Under the pieces are notes generated by a model, which saw only the letters and a program-made list of their open reading frames with translations, was not told where the DNA came from and ran no database searches. From the NCBI RefSeq assembly GCF_012844455.2, contig NZ_JABBCQ020000001.1:248001-312000 (forward strand): a stretch of DNA of 64,000 nt, read 5' to 3'. The position numbers and the translations under genes are program-made. Positions 54,047 to 62,289 of this stretch are shown here, one piece after another. This stretch comes from Comamonas suwonensis. Lineage in GTDB: Bacteria; Pseudomonadota; Gammaproteobacteria; Burkholderiales; Burkholderiaceae_C. Each line of letters starts with the position of its first letter. The first letter of the stretch is position 1.

Positions 54047-54619
54047 ATGGGCAACCGCCTCTCGCAAATCGCCACTCGCACTGGCGACGATGGAACCACC
54101 GGCCTGGGTGACAACACCCGCGTATCGAAGAACAGCGGCCGCCCGCACGCCATGGGCGATGTGGACGAGCTGAACTCTCATATCGGTCTGCTTCTGTGCG
54201 AGAGCCTGCCTCAGGATGTGCGCGACCTGCTGGTTGAGGTACAGCACCAGCTGTTCAATCTGGGAGGCGAGCTGTCCATGCCCGGCTACGAGCTGCTCAA
54301 GGACGATGCGCTTTTGCAGCTTGATAACGCGCTGGCCCACTACAACGCCAACCTGCCGCGCCTGCTGGAGTTCATCTTGCCCGCTGGCACACGCGCAGCA
54401 TCGCAAGCCCATATCTGCCGCACGGTAGCCCGCCGCGCAGAGCGCCATGTGGTGGCGCTGGAGCAGGCAGAAGCCATGCGCCCCGCACCGCGCCAGTATC
54501 TGAATCGCTTGTCTGACTTGCTGTTTGTTCTGGCCCGTGTGCTGAACCGTGTGGACGGTGGCGACGATGTGTACTGGAAGAGCGAGCGCCTGGCCAAGAG
54601 CCAGGCCGAATCTGAATAA
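54047..54619 (+). CDS. Cob(I)alamin adenosyltransferase, PduO type
   Basis: Transfers adenosyl from ATP to cob(I)alamin, 190 residues, cytoplasmic. The N-terminus RTGDDGTTGLGDNTRVSK is the ATP loop of the PduO/MMAB family; the helical bundle has FILPAGTRAASQAHICRTVARRAER and LNRLSDLLFVLARVLNR. The family form is clear; the gene is called pduO, cobO or mmaB in different genomes. No other B12 gene is near. A large inverted repeat follows the gene. Confidence 0.92.
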   Translation: MGNRLSQIATRTGDDGTTGLGDNTRVSKNSGRPHAMGDVDELNSHIGLLLCESLPQDVRDLLVEVQHQLFNLGGELSMPGYELLKDDALLQLDNALAHYNANLPRLLEFILPAGTRAASQAHICRTVARRAERHVVALEQAEAMRPAPRQYLNRLSDLLFVLARVLNRVDGGDDVYWKSERLAKSQAESE

Positions 54620-54637
54620 TTGACTGCTATTTAATTC

Positions 54638-54719
54638 GAAGCTGCTTGCGCTCGTTATTCATTGGTTTCAATGTATTTATTGCCTGAAACCAATGAATGA
54701 AGAGCGCAAGCAGCTTCTG
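54638..54719. repeat. Intergenic AGCTGCTTGCGC inverted repeat, copy 3 (large hairpin)
   Basis: GAAGCTGCTTGCGCTC pairs with GAGCGCAAGCAGCTTC, and inside them TTCATTGGTTTCA pairs with TGAAACCAATGAA. The long hairpin lies between the convergent adenosyltransferase and boxA genes, so it may also stop transcription from both sides. Confidence 0.75.
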
Positions 54720-54736
54720 TTTTAAGAGCAAATCAT

Positions 54737-56047
54737 TCAGTAGGTTTCGAGGTGCAGGCGTCCTTCGCGCTTGAGTTTTGTGCCCAGCTCCTCCCAGCCA
54801 AGGCCTGCTTGCTGCGCCACATCACGCAGGGCCAGCACCACGCCTTCTTCCATGCTTTTGAGGCCGCAGACATAGATGTGCGTGTTGTCATCGCGTAGCA
54901 GCTCCATCAGGTCGGCGGTGCGTTCGCTCATGGCGTCCTGCACATAGCGCTTGGGTTGACCTGCGATGCGTGAGAAGGCGAAATTGCTGTCGATGAAGTC
55001 CTTGGGCAGGCTTTGCAACGGGCCGAAATACGGCAATTCCTGCGGCGTGCGTGCGCCAAAAAACAGCAGCAATTTTCCGCCTTCAAACTTGCCGCTCTTG
55101 CGCAGTCGGCGACGCCACTCTGTCATGGCCCGCATGGGCGCACTGCCGGTTCCGGTGCATATCATCACGATGTGCGAGCGCGGATGATTGGGCATCAGAA
55201 AGCTGCTGCCAAACGGACCTATGACCTGCACCTTGTCACCCACCTGCAAGTCACACAGATAGTTGCTGGCCACGCCGCGCACCGCTACGCCCTGGTGATC
55301 TTCAACCACGCGTTTGACCGTCAGCGCCAGATTGTTGTAACCGGGGCGCTCGCCATTGCGCGCACTGGCAATCGAGTACTGGCGTGCCACATGCGGCTTG
55401 CCGCTGGCATCCACACCAGGCGGAATAATGCCCAGAGACTGGCCTTCAAGCACAGGAAAAGGCATGGCGCCAAAGTCCAGCACGATGTGGTGCGTCTCGT
55501 TGTCAAAACCCGCTTCTGTGCAGTTGAGATTGCCGACCACGGTGGCCGTCACCGGAGCCTTGGGTCCGTGCAGATTGGTGTAGGCATGGGCTGCAGACCA
55601 GGGGGGTGAGGTGGCCCCGTAACTGGCTGCGCGAAATGCATCGCTGTCGACACTGTTTGCACCGCTGGCGGCAAGGCCAGCCGCTGCGGCAATTACGGCC
55701 TGTGCCTGGCTTAAATCATGTACCTCGGCCGCATTCTCGCCACCTTGTGCTGCAGCCAGTGCATCGCCTGAAAGCTCGGCGGGAAGGCTCTCCCAACCCA
55801 GTTGCTCTTGCACGCGATAGGGCTTGCTGACGGGCACCAAGCGCCAGTTGTCGATGGAGCCTGTGGGGCAGGGCGAAATGCAGTCCATGCAGCCATTGCA
55901 CTTGTCGGCCATGACGACGTAGTTGGTGTCGTCATGCGTGATGGCGCCTACCGGGCAGGTCGCCTCGCAGGTGTTGCAGCGAATGCAGATTTCCGGGTCA
56001 ATCAGGTGCTGTTTCAGGATGCCGTTCTCAACCAGTGTGGTGCTCAT
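54737..56047 (-). CDS. boxA: Benzoyl-CoA 2,3-epoxidase reductase subunit BoxA
   Basis: NADPH-dependent iron-sulfur flavoprotein of 436 residues that feeds electrons to BoxB. Two 4Fe-4S motifs are in the N-terminus ([12 protein letters not shown] and [12 protein letters not shown]), then a linker and a ferredoxin-NADP reductase domain with FAD site RQYSIAS and NADPH site [14 protein letters not shown]. The C-terminal LETY is normal for this group. It is the last gene of the box unit, 42 bp after boxB. Confidence 0.95.
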   Translation of the reverse strand: MSTTLVENGILKQHLIDPEICIRCNTCEATCPVGAITHDDTNYVVMADKCNGCMDCISPCPTGSIDNWRLVPVSKPYRVQEQLGWESLPAELSGDALAAAQGGENAAEVHDLSQAQAVIAAAAGLAASGANSVDSDAFRAASYGATSPPWSAAHAYTNLHGPKAPVTATVVGNLNCTEAGFDNETHHIVLDFGAMPFPVLEGQSLGIIPPGVDASGKPHVARQYSIASARNGERPGYNNLALTVKRVVEDHQGVAVRGVASNYLCDLQVGDKVQVIGPFGSSFLMPNHPRSHIVMICTGTGSAPMRAMTEWRRRLRKSGKFEGGKLLLFFGARTPQELPYFGPLQSLPKDFIDSNFAFSRIAGQPKRYVQDAMSERTADLMELLRDDNTHIYVCGLKSMEEGVVLALRDVAQQAGLGWEELGTKLKREGRLHLETY

Positions 56048-56089
56048 CTTCTTCTCCTGACATGGCGTAAAACTGGCGCGATCCAGAGC

Positions 56090-57517
56090 TTAGTTAAACC
56101 TGACGTAATCAAAGTCCACCGGCTGGCGATTGATGCCCATGACGGGCGGTGCGATCCAGCCTGCAAACTTGCCGGGTTCCAGGCATTGTTTCATCAGCGA
56201 TGACACATAGTTTCGGTCGTCATTGGTGGCCAGCCATTCGTCTTTTTTGACCTGCCATTCCTGCTCGTTCACCGGGCGGCCGTCAGGGCTGATGCGCACG
56301 CCAGCCAGAGCACCAATCTGGCGGTTAAAGGCTTTGTGCGGAACCGTCAGGCGGAAGTCGATTCCGGCCTTTTCCATCACCTTGTTCCAGCGGCCCACAC
56401 CCGCATTGCTGTCCTTGATGTAGTCATCGCGCAGCACCTCGTTCAAGGCGTTGAGCATGGGGACTTCTTTCTCCTGCAGCTTGCCGTCCACCACCTCCAG
56501 AACCTTGTAATTCTGGTCGTGCAGCTTGTGGTCGTCTTCGCGTTTTCCTTCTTCATAGCGGCCCTTCAAACCCGAGCTGTAGAAGGTTGCGGCATTGCTC
56601 GACTGGTCTGCGCCAAACAGGTCAATCGTCACGCTGTAGTGAAAGTTCAAATAGCGCTGAATTGTGGGCAGATCAATGACGCCTGCATTGCGCAGCTTGT
56701 TCACATCGTCGGTCTTGAGTTCGTTCATCACCTGGCAGGTGCGAGCCAACACGCGCGACACGCCGGACTCGCCCACAAACATGTGATGGGCCTCTTCGGT
56801 CAGCATGAATTTGGTGGTACGTGCCAGTGGGTCAAAGGCGCTTTCCGTCAGAGCCGCGAGCTGGAATTTTCCGTCTCTATCGGTGAAGTAAGTAAACATG
56901 AAAAACGCCAGCCAGTCCGGTGTTTTTTCATTGAAGGCACCCAGAATGCGCGGATTGTTTTCGTCGCCGCTTTGGCGCTCCAGCAGCGCCTCGGCTTCTT
57001 CGCGTCCATCACGGCCAAAATGCTTGTGCAGCAGGTAGACCATGGCCCACAGATGGCGGCCTTCTTCCACGTTGACCTGGAACAGGTTTCGCAGGTCATA
57101 CAGCGATGGTGCGGTCAGGCCCAGATGACGTTGCTGCTCCACCGATGCAGGCTCGGTATCGCCCTGGGTGACGATGATGCGGCGCAGGTTGGCACGGTGC
57201 TCGCCGGGAACGTCTTGCCAGACTTTTTCACCCTTGTGATCACCGAAATGGACGTTGCGATTTTCATCGGCGGGGTTGAGAAAAATGCCCCAGCGATAGT
57301 CGCGCATTTTCACGTGACCAAACTGCGCCCAGCCTTGTGGATCAACGCTGACGGCGGTGCGTAGATACACATCGTGATTGGTTGATCCTTCGGGGCCCAC
57401 ATCGTCCCACCATTTGATGAAATTGGGCTGCCAGCTTTCCAGCGCGCGTTGCAAGGTGCGGTCGCTGCTGAGGTCCACGTTGTTGGGAATCTTCTGGCTG
57501 TAGTCGATGCTGCTCAT
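56090..57517 (-). CDS. boxB: Benzoyl-CoA 2,3-epoxidase oxygenase subunit BoxB
   Basis: Di-iron oxygenase of 475 residues that forms 2,3-epoxybenzoyl-CoA with O2. Iron ligands are visible in the helix pairs: VNVEEGRHLWAMVYLL and MLTEEAHHMFVGESGV, each with Glu and His. The start at 57517 gives MSSIDYSQKIPNNVDLSSDR, a form typical of BoxB; the longer frame from 57547 would overlap the boxC stop. The gap to boxC is 26 bp. Confidence 0.95.
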   Translation of the reverse strand: MSSIDYSQKIPNNVDLSSDRTLQRALESWQPNFIKWWDDVGPEGSTNHDVYLRTAVSVDPQGWAQFGHVKMRDYRWGIFLNPADENRNVHFGDHKGEKVWQDVPGEHRANLRRIIVTQGDTEPASVEQQRHLGLTAPSLYDLRNLFQVNVEEGRHLWAMVYLLHKHFGRDGREEAEALLERQSGDENNPRILGAFNEKTPDWLAFFMFTYFTDRDGKFQLAALTESAFDPLARTTKFMLTEEAHHMFVGESGVSRVLARTCQVMNELKTDDVNKLRNAGVIDLPTIQRYLNFHYSVTIDLFGADQSSNAATFYSSGLKGRYEEGKREDDHKLHDQNYKVLEVVDGKLQEKEVPMLNALNEVLRDDYIKDSNAGVGRWNKVMEKAGIDFRLTVPHKAFNRQIGALAGVRISPDGRPVNEQEWQVKKDEWLATNDDRNYVSSLMKQCLEPGKFAGWIAPPVMGINRQPVDFDYVRFN

Positions 57518-57543
57518 GGGGTGTCTCCTGAATGCTTTGCTGA

Positions 57544-59202
57544 TCAAACGCGATTGAAGTCGAAGCCGGCTTTCTGGCCTGTTCCGTACAACTTCAAAGC
57601 ACCTTTCTCACCCACGGCATTGGGGCGGTTGAAGATCCAGTTCTGCCATGCGGAAAGGCGGCCAAAAATGCGTGTGGCCATGTTCTCGCGGCTGGCAAAG
57701 CGCAGGTTGGCTTCAAGGCCGGTGAGGGCATCGGGTGACATGGCGGCACGCTCTTCCATGGCGATGCGAATTTCGTCTTCCCAATCGATATCGTCCAGCG
57801 ATGCGGTCACCAGGCCTAGCTGCTGTGCCGCATCGCCGTTGAGCGCTTTTCCGGCGGCAGCCAGAGCCGCTTCAAGCGGAGCCGATTCTTCGTAAAAGCG
57901 GCGTTGCAAACGGCTCTGGTCATTGACCAGCGGCAGCAAGCCAAAGTTGAATGCGTCAAGCTGAATGACGGGTTCACGCTCTGCATCATCGGGCAGCACC
58001 AGCATATAGGCACGGTCGGCGCAGAAGGCCAGCTCGGCCAGCATGCCGGCAAAGCAGGAGCCGGGTTCAATCAGTGCAAACAGCGAGCGTGACGAGACAT
58101 CGAGGCGCGCAAAGGTGCGGCGCAGCAGGCCCAGCGTTTGCTGCACCAGCCAGTGGTCTTTGTGAGCGATCAGGATCTGGTCTGTGGCCAGCACGGTGGC
58201 GGCATCGCCTTGGGTTTTGAGAATCCAGGTGCCCACATCCAGCTCGTTGGTGCGCAGGTGCAGGATGGCGTCATCCAGCTCGCGGCCCATGGCCAGCGGC
58301 CACCATGTGGCACCTGCGTTTTCAATCGCTTCAATGCTGCTGGGCTGCGCCCCCTGGGGTGCTTTGATGGTGAGGGTAGCGCTGCGCTTGCTGCGGTCAA
58401 TCTGCACGCTGACATGGGTGTAGTTCAGTGCGTCAGCAGACTCTTGTCGCTGCAGTTTTGTGAGCTGTATTCCTTTGCCAGATGCGGGGCGGGAGCTTTG
58501 TTCACTCAAAGTCGCTGCGCGCTGGTTCACGGTTTCTGCAAACTGCGCGGGCTTGGCGATTGCGTCCACCAGTCGCCAGTCCACCGCGCGCTGTCCGCGC
58601 ACGCCTTCTACGCTGGTGCAGAAGATGTCGGCGAGGTCATGGCGTACATGGCGCTTGTCGGTCACACGGGTCAGCCCGCCAGTGCCGGGAAGCACGCCCA
58701 GCAGCGGCACTTCGGGCAGCGATACGGAAGAGGAGCGGTCGTCGATCAGCACGATGTCATCGCAGGCTAGAGCCAGCTCATAACCGCCCCCGGCGCAGGC
58801 GCCGTTGACGGCGGCAAGGAACTTGAGCCCGTCATGCTTGGAGCTGTCTTCCATGCCGTTGCGCGTCTCGTTGGTGAACTTGCAGAAGTTCACCTTCCAT
58901 GCGTGGGATGAGACACCCAGCATGAAGATGTTGGCGCCTGAGCAGAAGATGCGATCTTTGCCGCTGGTGACGATGACGGTGCGCACCTGCGGTTGCTCGA
59001 AGCGGATGCGGTTGAGCGCGTCGTGCAGCTCCACATCCACGCCCAAGTCATAGCTGTTGAGCTTGAGCTTGTAGCCGGGGCGTATGCCGCCGTCTTCGGC
59101 AATGTCCAGCTTGAGCCGGGCCATGTTGCCTTCCACTTCAAACGACCAATGCCGGTACTGGCTGGGCTCGGTGCGGTAATCGACGACGGGTTGCTGCTGC
59201 AT
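57544..59202 (-). CDS. boxC: 2,3-epoxybenzoyl-CoA dihydrolase BoxC
   Basis: Crotonase-fold enzyme of 552 residues that opens 2,3-epoxybenzoyl-CoA to 3,4-dehydroadipyl-CoA semialdehyde and formate. Oxyanion-hole segments: IFCSGANIFMLG and VNGACAGGGYELALACD; the length is that of BoxC, twice that of usual crotonases. The ATG at 59202 is preceded by AGGAG. It is the first gene of the boxC-boxB-boxA unit. BoxD (aldehyde dehydrogenase), benzoate-CoA ligase and BoxR are not in this cluster. Confidence 0.95.
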   Translation of the reverse strand: MQQQPVVDYRTEPSQYRHWSFEVEGNMARLKLDIAEDGGIRPGYKLKLNSYDLGVDVELHDALNRIRFEQPQVRTVIVTSGKDRIFCSGANIFMLGVSSHAWKVNFCKFTNETRNGMEDSSKHDGLKFLAAVNGACAGGGYELALACDDIVLIDDRSSSVSLPEVPLLGVLPGTGGLTRVTDKRHVRHDLADIFCTSVEGVRGQRAVDWRLVDAIAKPAQFAETVNQRAATLSEQSSRPASGKGIQLTKLQRQESADALNYTHVSVQIDRSKRSATLTIKAPQGAQPSSIEAIENAGATWWPLAMGRELDDAILHLRTNELDVGTWILKTQGDAATVLATDQILIAHKDHWLVQQTLGLLRRTFARLDVSSRSLFALIEPGSCFAGMLAELAFCADRAYMLVLPDDAEREPVIQLDAFNFGLLPLVNDQSRLQRRFYEESAPLEAALAAAGKALNGDAAQQLGLVTASLDDIDWEDEIRIAMEERAAMSPDALTGLEANLRFASRENMATRIFGRLSAWQNWIFNRPNAVGEKGALKLYGTGQKAGFDFNRV

Positions 59203-59508
59203 GCTCGGCTCCTGCTGAGATGAAAGATAGTGCAGTTGTTGAATCGGTGTTGGCACAATTATGCAGATTCAATCCAGAATTGCACGCGCATTTAGGCACT
59301 ATGTTGCATGTTTTGCGATTTCTAAGGGAAATCCTTAGCGCGGTACATCTCCCCGCCCCCAAACAGAATTTCAAGTGTTTTTGGCCCCTAGTGCTTGCTA
59401 ATAAATCGCTAACAGCTATCAATAAATGAGTGGTTCGACGCATGGCGGAAAAATGATTGAACCCAGTACATGCGATGGGTGATGCGCTGCTTGCACAATG
59501 GCTTCACC
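59203..59508. other. Divergent promoter region of boxCBA and threonine dehydratase
   Basis: A 306 bp gap with the box promoter on the minus strand and the ilvA promoter on the plus strand. TGCA words recur (near 59261, 59281 and 59307), but no dyad that I could confidently call a BoxR operator was found. Confidence 0.5.
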
Positions 59509-60708
59509 ATGCTGACCTATGCAGATATCCAAGCCGCCGCCCAGCGCCTGAACGGCGCAGTCCTTCAAACCCCTTGCGTGGAATCACGCACGCTCTCGCA
59601 GATTACGGGTGCGCAGGTCTATCTCAAGTTCGAGAACCTGCAGTTCACTGCATCCTTCAAAGAGCGCGGTGCGCTCAACAAGCTGCTCATGCTGACCGAT
59701 GCCGAGCGCGCCCATGGCGTGGTCGCGATGAGCGCTGGCAATCACGCCCAGGGCGTGGCCTATCACGCACAGCGACTGGGCTTGCGTGCCGTCATCGTCA
59801 TGCCGCGCTTTACGCCGGGCGTGAAGGTGGAGCGCACACGGGGTTTTGGCGCCGAGGTGGTGCTGCATGGCGACACGCTGGCCGAGGCCCGCGCCCATGC
59901 CTATGAGCTGGCACAGGCGCAGCAACTGACCTTTGTCCATCCTTATGACGATGAGGCCATTGCCGCAGGCCAGGGCACGCTGGCACTGGAGATCTTGAAG
60001 GCCCAGCCTGATCTGGACACGCTGGTGGTGGCCATTGGCGGCGGCGGACTGATTGCCGGCATTGCCACGGCGGCCAAGGCCATCAAGCCCGGGATTGAAA
60101 TTGTGGGCGTGCAGACACAGCGCTTTCCCTCCATGTTTAACGTGCTGCGCCACAGCGACCTGCCCATGGGTACATCGACGATTGCCGAAGGCATTGCCGT
60201 GACGCAGCCCGGCGTGATCACCCAGGAGGTGGTGCAGCGCTGTGTCGACGATCTGCTGCTGGTGGATGAGGGCGATATCGAGCAGGCCGTGCTCATGCTG
60301 CTGGAGATTGAAAAAACGCTGGTCGAAGGTGCGGGCGCGGCGGGCCTTGCGGCTTTGCTACGTCATCCTGATCGCTTCAAAGGCAAAAAAATTGGACTAG
60401 TGCTGTCGGGCGGCAATATCGACCCGCTGCTGCTGGCCGCCATCATCGAGCGTGGCATGGTGCGCTCTGGCCGTCTGGCACGCATCCGCGTTAGCGCCCG
60501 TGACATTCCCGGCGTGCTGGCCCAGATCACGGCCACCGTGGCCGGTGCGGGTGCCAATATCGAAGAGGTGCACCATCAGCGTGCCTTTACCATGCTGGCC
60601 GCGCAGAACGTGGAGATTGAATTTGTTCTCCAGACCCGTAACCAGCCCCATGTGGAGCAGGTGCTGCAGGCGCTGCGGGCCGCAGGCATGGAGGCGGCCC
60701 TGACGTGA
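59509..60708 (+). CDS. ilvA: Threonine dehydratase (short catabolic/biosynthetic form)
   Basis: PLP enzyme of 399 residues that turns threonine (or serine) into 2-oxobutyrate. The PLP lysine is in ASFKERGALNKLL; the phosphate loop is GGGGLIAG; SAGNHAQGVAY is the substrate loop. A single ACT domain follows (IRVSARDIPGVLAQIT). With one ACT domain it is the shorter IlvA/TdcB-like form found in many betaproteobacteria. The start at 59509 fits the family; the 59470 ATG adds 13 odd residues. Confidence 0.93.
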   Translation: MLTYADIQAAAQRLNGAVLQTPCVESRTLSQITGAQVYLKFENLQFTASFKERGALNKLLMLTDAERAHGVVAMSAGNHAQGVAYHAQRLGLRAVIVMPRFTPGVKVERTRGFGAEVVLHGDTLAEARAHAYELAQAQQLTFVHPYDDEAIAAGQGTLALEILKAQPDLDTLVVAIGGGGLIAGIATAAKAIKPGIEIVGVQTQRFPSMFNVLRHSDLPMGTSTIAEGIAVTQPGVITQEVVQRCVDDLLLVDEGDIEQAVLMLLEIEKTLVEGAGAAGLAALLRHPDRFKGKKIGLVLSGGNIDPLLLAAIIERGMVRSGRLARIRVSARDIPGVLAQITATVAGAGANIEEVHHQRAFTMLAAQNVEIEFVLQTRNQPHVEQVLQALRAAGMEAALT

Positions 60709-60724
60709 GTCTGGCCGCTGCCAT

Positions 60725-61495
60725 TCAGGCTTGCAGGGGAGCGACTCTCTTGAGCAGTGGCGTCAGCAGATCCATGGGCAAGGGGAACACCACGGTCGTG
60801 TTCTTGTCCGCACCGATCACGGTCAGTGTCTCCAGATAGCGCAGCAGAATGGCCTGAGGTTCCTGGGCCAGAACCTTCGCCGCCTGCGAGAGTTTTTCCG
60901 AGGCCTGCAACTCGCCCTCGGCATGGATCACCTTGGCGCGGCGTTCGCGCTCAGCCTCGGCCTGGCGCGCAATGGCCCGGATCATGGATTCGGTCAGATC
61001 GACCTGTTTGATTTCGACGTTGGAGACCTTGATGCCCCAGGTGTCGGTTTGCGCGTCGAGCGCCTGCTGAATGTCCTGGTTCAGCGATTCGCGCTCCGCC
61101 AGCATCTCGTCGAGCAGGTGCTTGCCCAGCACGGAGCGCAGCATGGTCTGCGCCAACTGGCTGGTGGCCTCCAGATAGTTGACCACCTGGATGACCGCTT
61201 TTTCGGCATCCACCACGCGTAGATAAATCACGGCATTGACCTTGACCGAGACGTTGTCGCGCGAGATCACATCCTGCGCCGGAACCTCCAGCACCACGGT
61301 GCGCAGATCCACCCGCACCACCTGCTGAACGGCGGGAATGATGAAGATCAGCCCCGGCCCCTTGACCTTCCAGAAGCGCCCCAGCGTAAAGACCACGCCG
61401 CGCTCGTATTCACGGAAAATCCGGATTGAGACAGACAGCAGGGCGATCAGCAGCAGCAGGGCAGCTGGCCAGAACAAAAAAGATGCAGTCAGCAT
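60725..61495 (-). CDS. Slipin (stomatin/prohibitin, SPFH family)
   Basis: Membrane-scaffold protein of 256 residues: N-terminal hydrophobic hairpin ([21 protein letters not shown]), SPFH domain with [20 protein letters not shown] and [20 protein letters not shown], then a coiled coil rich in Glu/Arg ([20 protein letters not shown]). The start at 61495 has AAAGGA nine bases upstream; the ATG at 61504 lies right at that site. The usual partner NfeD is not adjacent. It may stabilise membrane proteases or lipid domains. Confidence 0.9.
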   Translation of the reverse strand: MLTASFLFWPAALLLLIALLSVSIRIFREYERGVVFTLGRFWKVKGPGLIFIIPAVQQVVRVDLRTVVLEVPAQDVISRDNVSVKVNAVIYLRVVDAEKAVIQVVNYLEATSQLAQTMLRSVLGKHLLDEMLAERESLNQDIQQALDAQTDTWGIKVSNVEIKQVDLTESMIRAIARQAEAERERRAKVIHAEGELQASEKLSQAAKVLAQEPQAILLRYLETLTVIGADKNTTVVFPLPMDLLTPLLKRVAPLQA

Positions 61496-61808
61496 ATCGA
61501 CCATCCTTTCGGCTATGGAGTTCGGTGCCGCAAGCTGGCGTTGAACTGCCCGCGCTGGGCATCGAATCATCCACGGATTCAGCATATTCCTATGTATCGC
61601 AGTGCGCATCTATCTGTACATGGCCGACATCGAAGCAGTGCTGTTCGCCCTTGCGGATGTCCCCGGAATGTGGGCGAAGTCGCTCGTATCAGCCTCCACG
61701 GCGCTTGTGCGGCTATGGCTTTCCCTGAGCATGGCCCCAAGGGCTGTGCCTAGAATGGACGCAGATATTGCTTGTTTCAACGCCAGCTTCAGGAGGAGCA
61801 TTGATCAC

Positions 61809-61946
61809 ATGTCAGATGATTCCGCAGTGAACCACGAACCACTGGATGCGGCGGAAGCCGTGGTGCCCTATATCCCTATCATCATTCCCGCCGCTGGCGC
61901 CGTGATGATGTTTCTGCTGGCCTTCATCGCCGTGAACATGGCCTAG
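61809..61946 (+). CDS. Small single-helix membrane protein (45 residues)
   Basis: MSDDSAVNHEPLDAAEAVVP, then one hydrophobic segment (IPIIIPAAGAVMMFLLAFIAV) and a short tail. AGGAGGAG lies ten bases before the ATG and a strong terminator lies 23 bp after the stop, so it looks like a true gene. The acidic N-terminus and single helix resemble small subunits or regulators of membrane complexes, but no family was recognised. Confidence 0.65.
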   Translation: MSDDSAVNHEPLDAAEAVVPYIPIIIPAAGAVMMFLLAFIAVNMA

Positions 61947-61968
61947 CCATCCAAACCTTCCAGTACAG

Positions 61969-61992
61969 AACCCCGCATGGCGGGGTTTTTTT
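61969..61992 (+). terminator. Terminator after the 45-residue gene
   Basis: AACCCCGC and GCGGGGTT form a stem with a 3-base loop, followed by seven T. Confidence 0.88.
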
Positions 61993-62289
61993 ATGGCTGC
62001 ACAGATCATGGATGGATACATGTGCGCATATTTTGATGCTCAAAATGCATAGTTATTGCCAGTGAGTTGATGACAAATCGATGACCTCTCCCTAAAATCG
62101 ATCTCCCGCTGTCTTATAAAACAAGGCAGTTTTGACTATTTCAGACGGATTTCAGCTACTGACAAGCATTCAGTAAGTGCTAGGAAAGTCAGCGAGACGC
62201 CTTCAAAAGCCTTTTTTCAAAGACGCAGTCGCCACAGTCCACAGGACTGCTTCTTTGAAAAACTGGTTTTTTAATTGAAGGACTTCCCC
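61993..62289. other. pckG promoter and leader region
   Basis: A 297 bp non-coding stretch that includes a TAAAAT-type -10 candidate near 62092 and the leader hairpin at 62213-62262. Confidence 0.55.
62213..62262 (+). promoter_or_regulatory. Leader hairpin upstream of pckG
   Basis: TTTTTCAAAG (62213-62222) pairs with CTTTGAAAAA (62253-62262) and GCAGTC (62225-62230) with GACTGC (62245-62250), with a 14-base loop. ACTGGTTTTTT follows, so it might act as a terminator/attenuator before the pckG ATG 28 bp downstream. Confidence 0.6.

Noticed and set aside
57307-57322. Possible extra parS inside boxB (TTTTCACGTGACCA region)
   Set aside because: Only the CACGTGA core agrees; the right arm does not match.
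59257-59310. Possible BoxR operator upstream of boxC
   Set aside because: TGCA words are present but their spacing does not give a consistent dyad.
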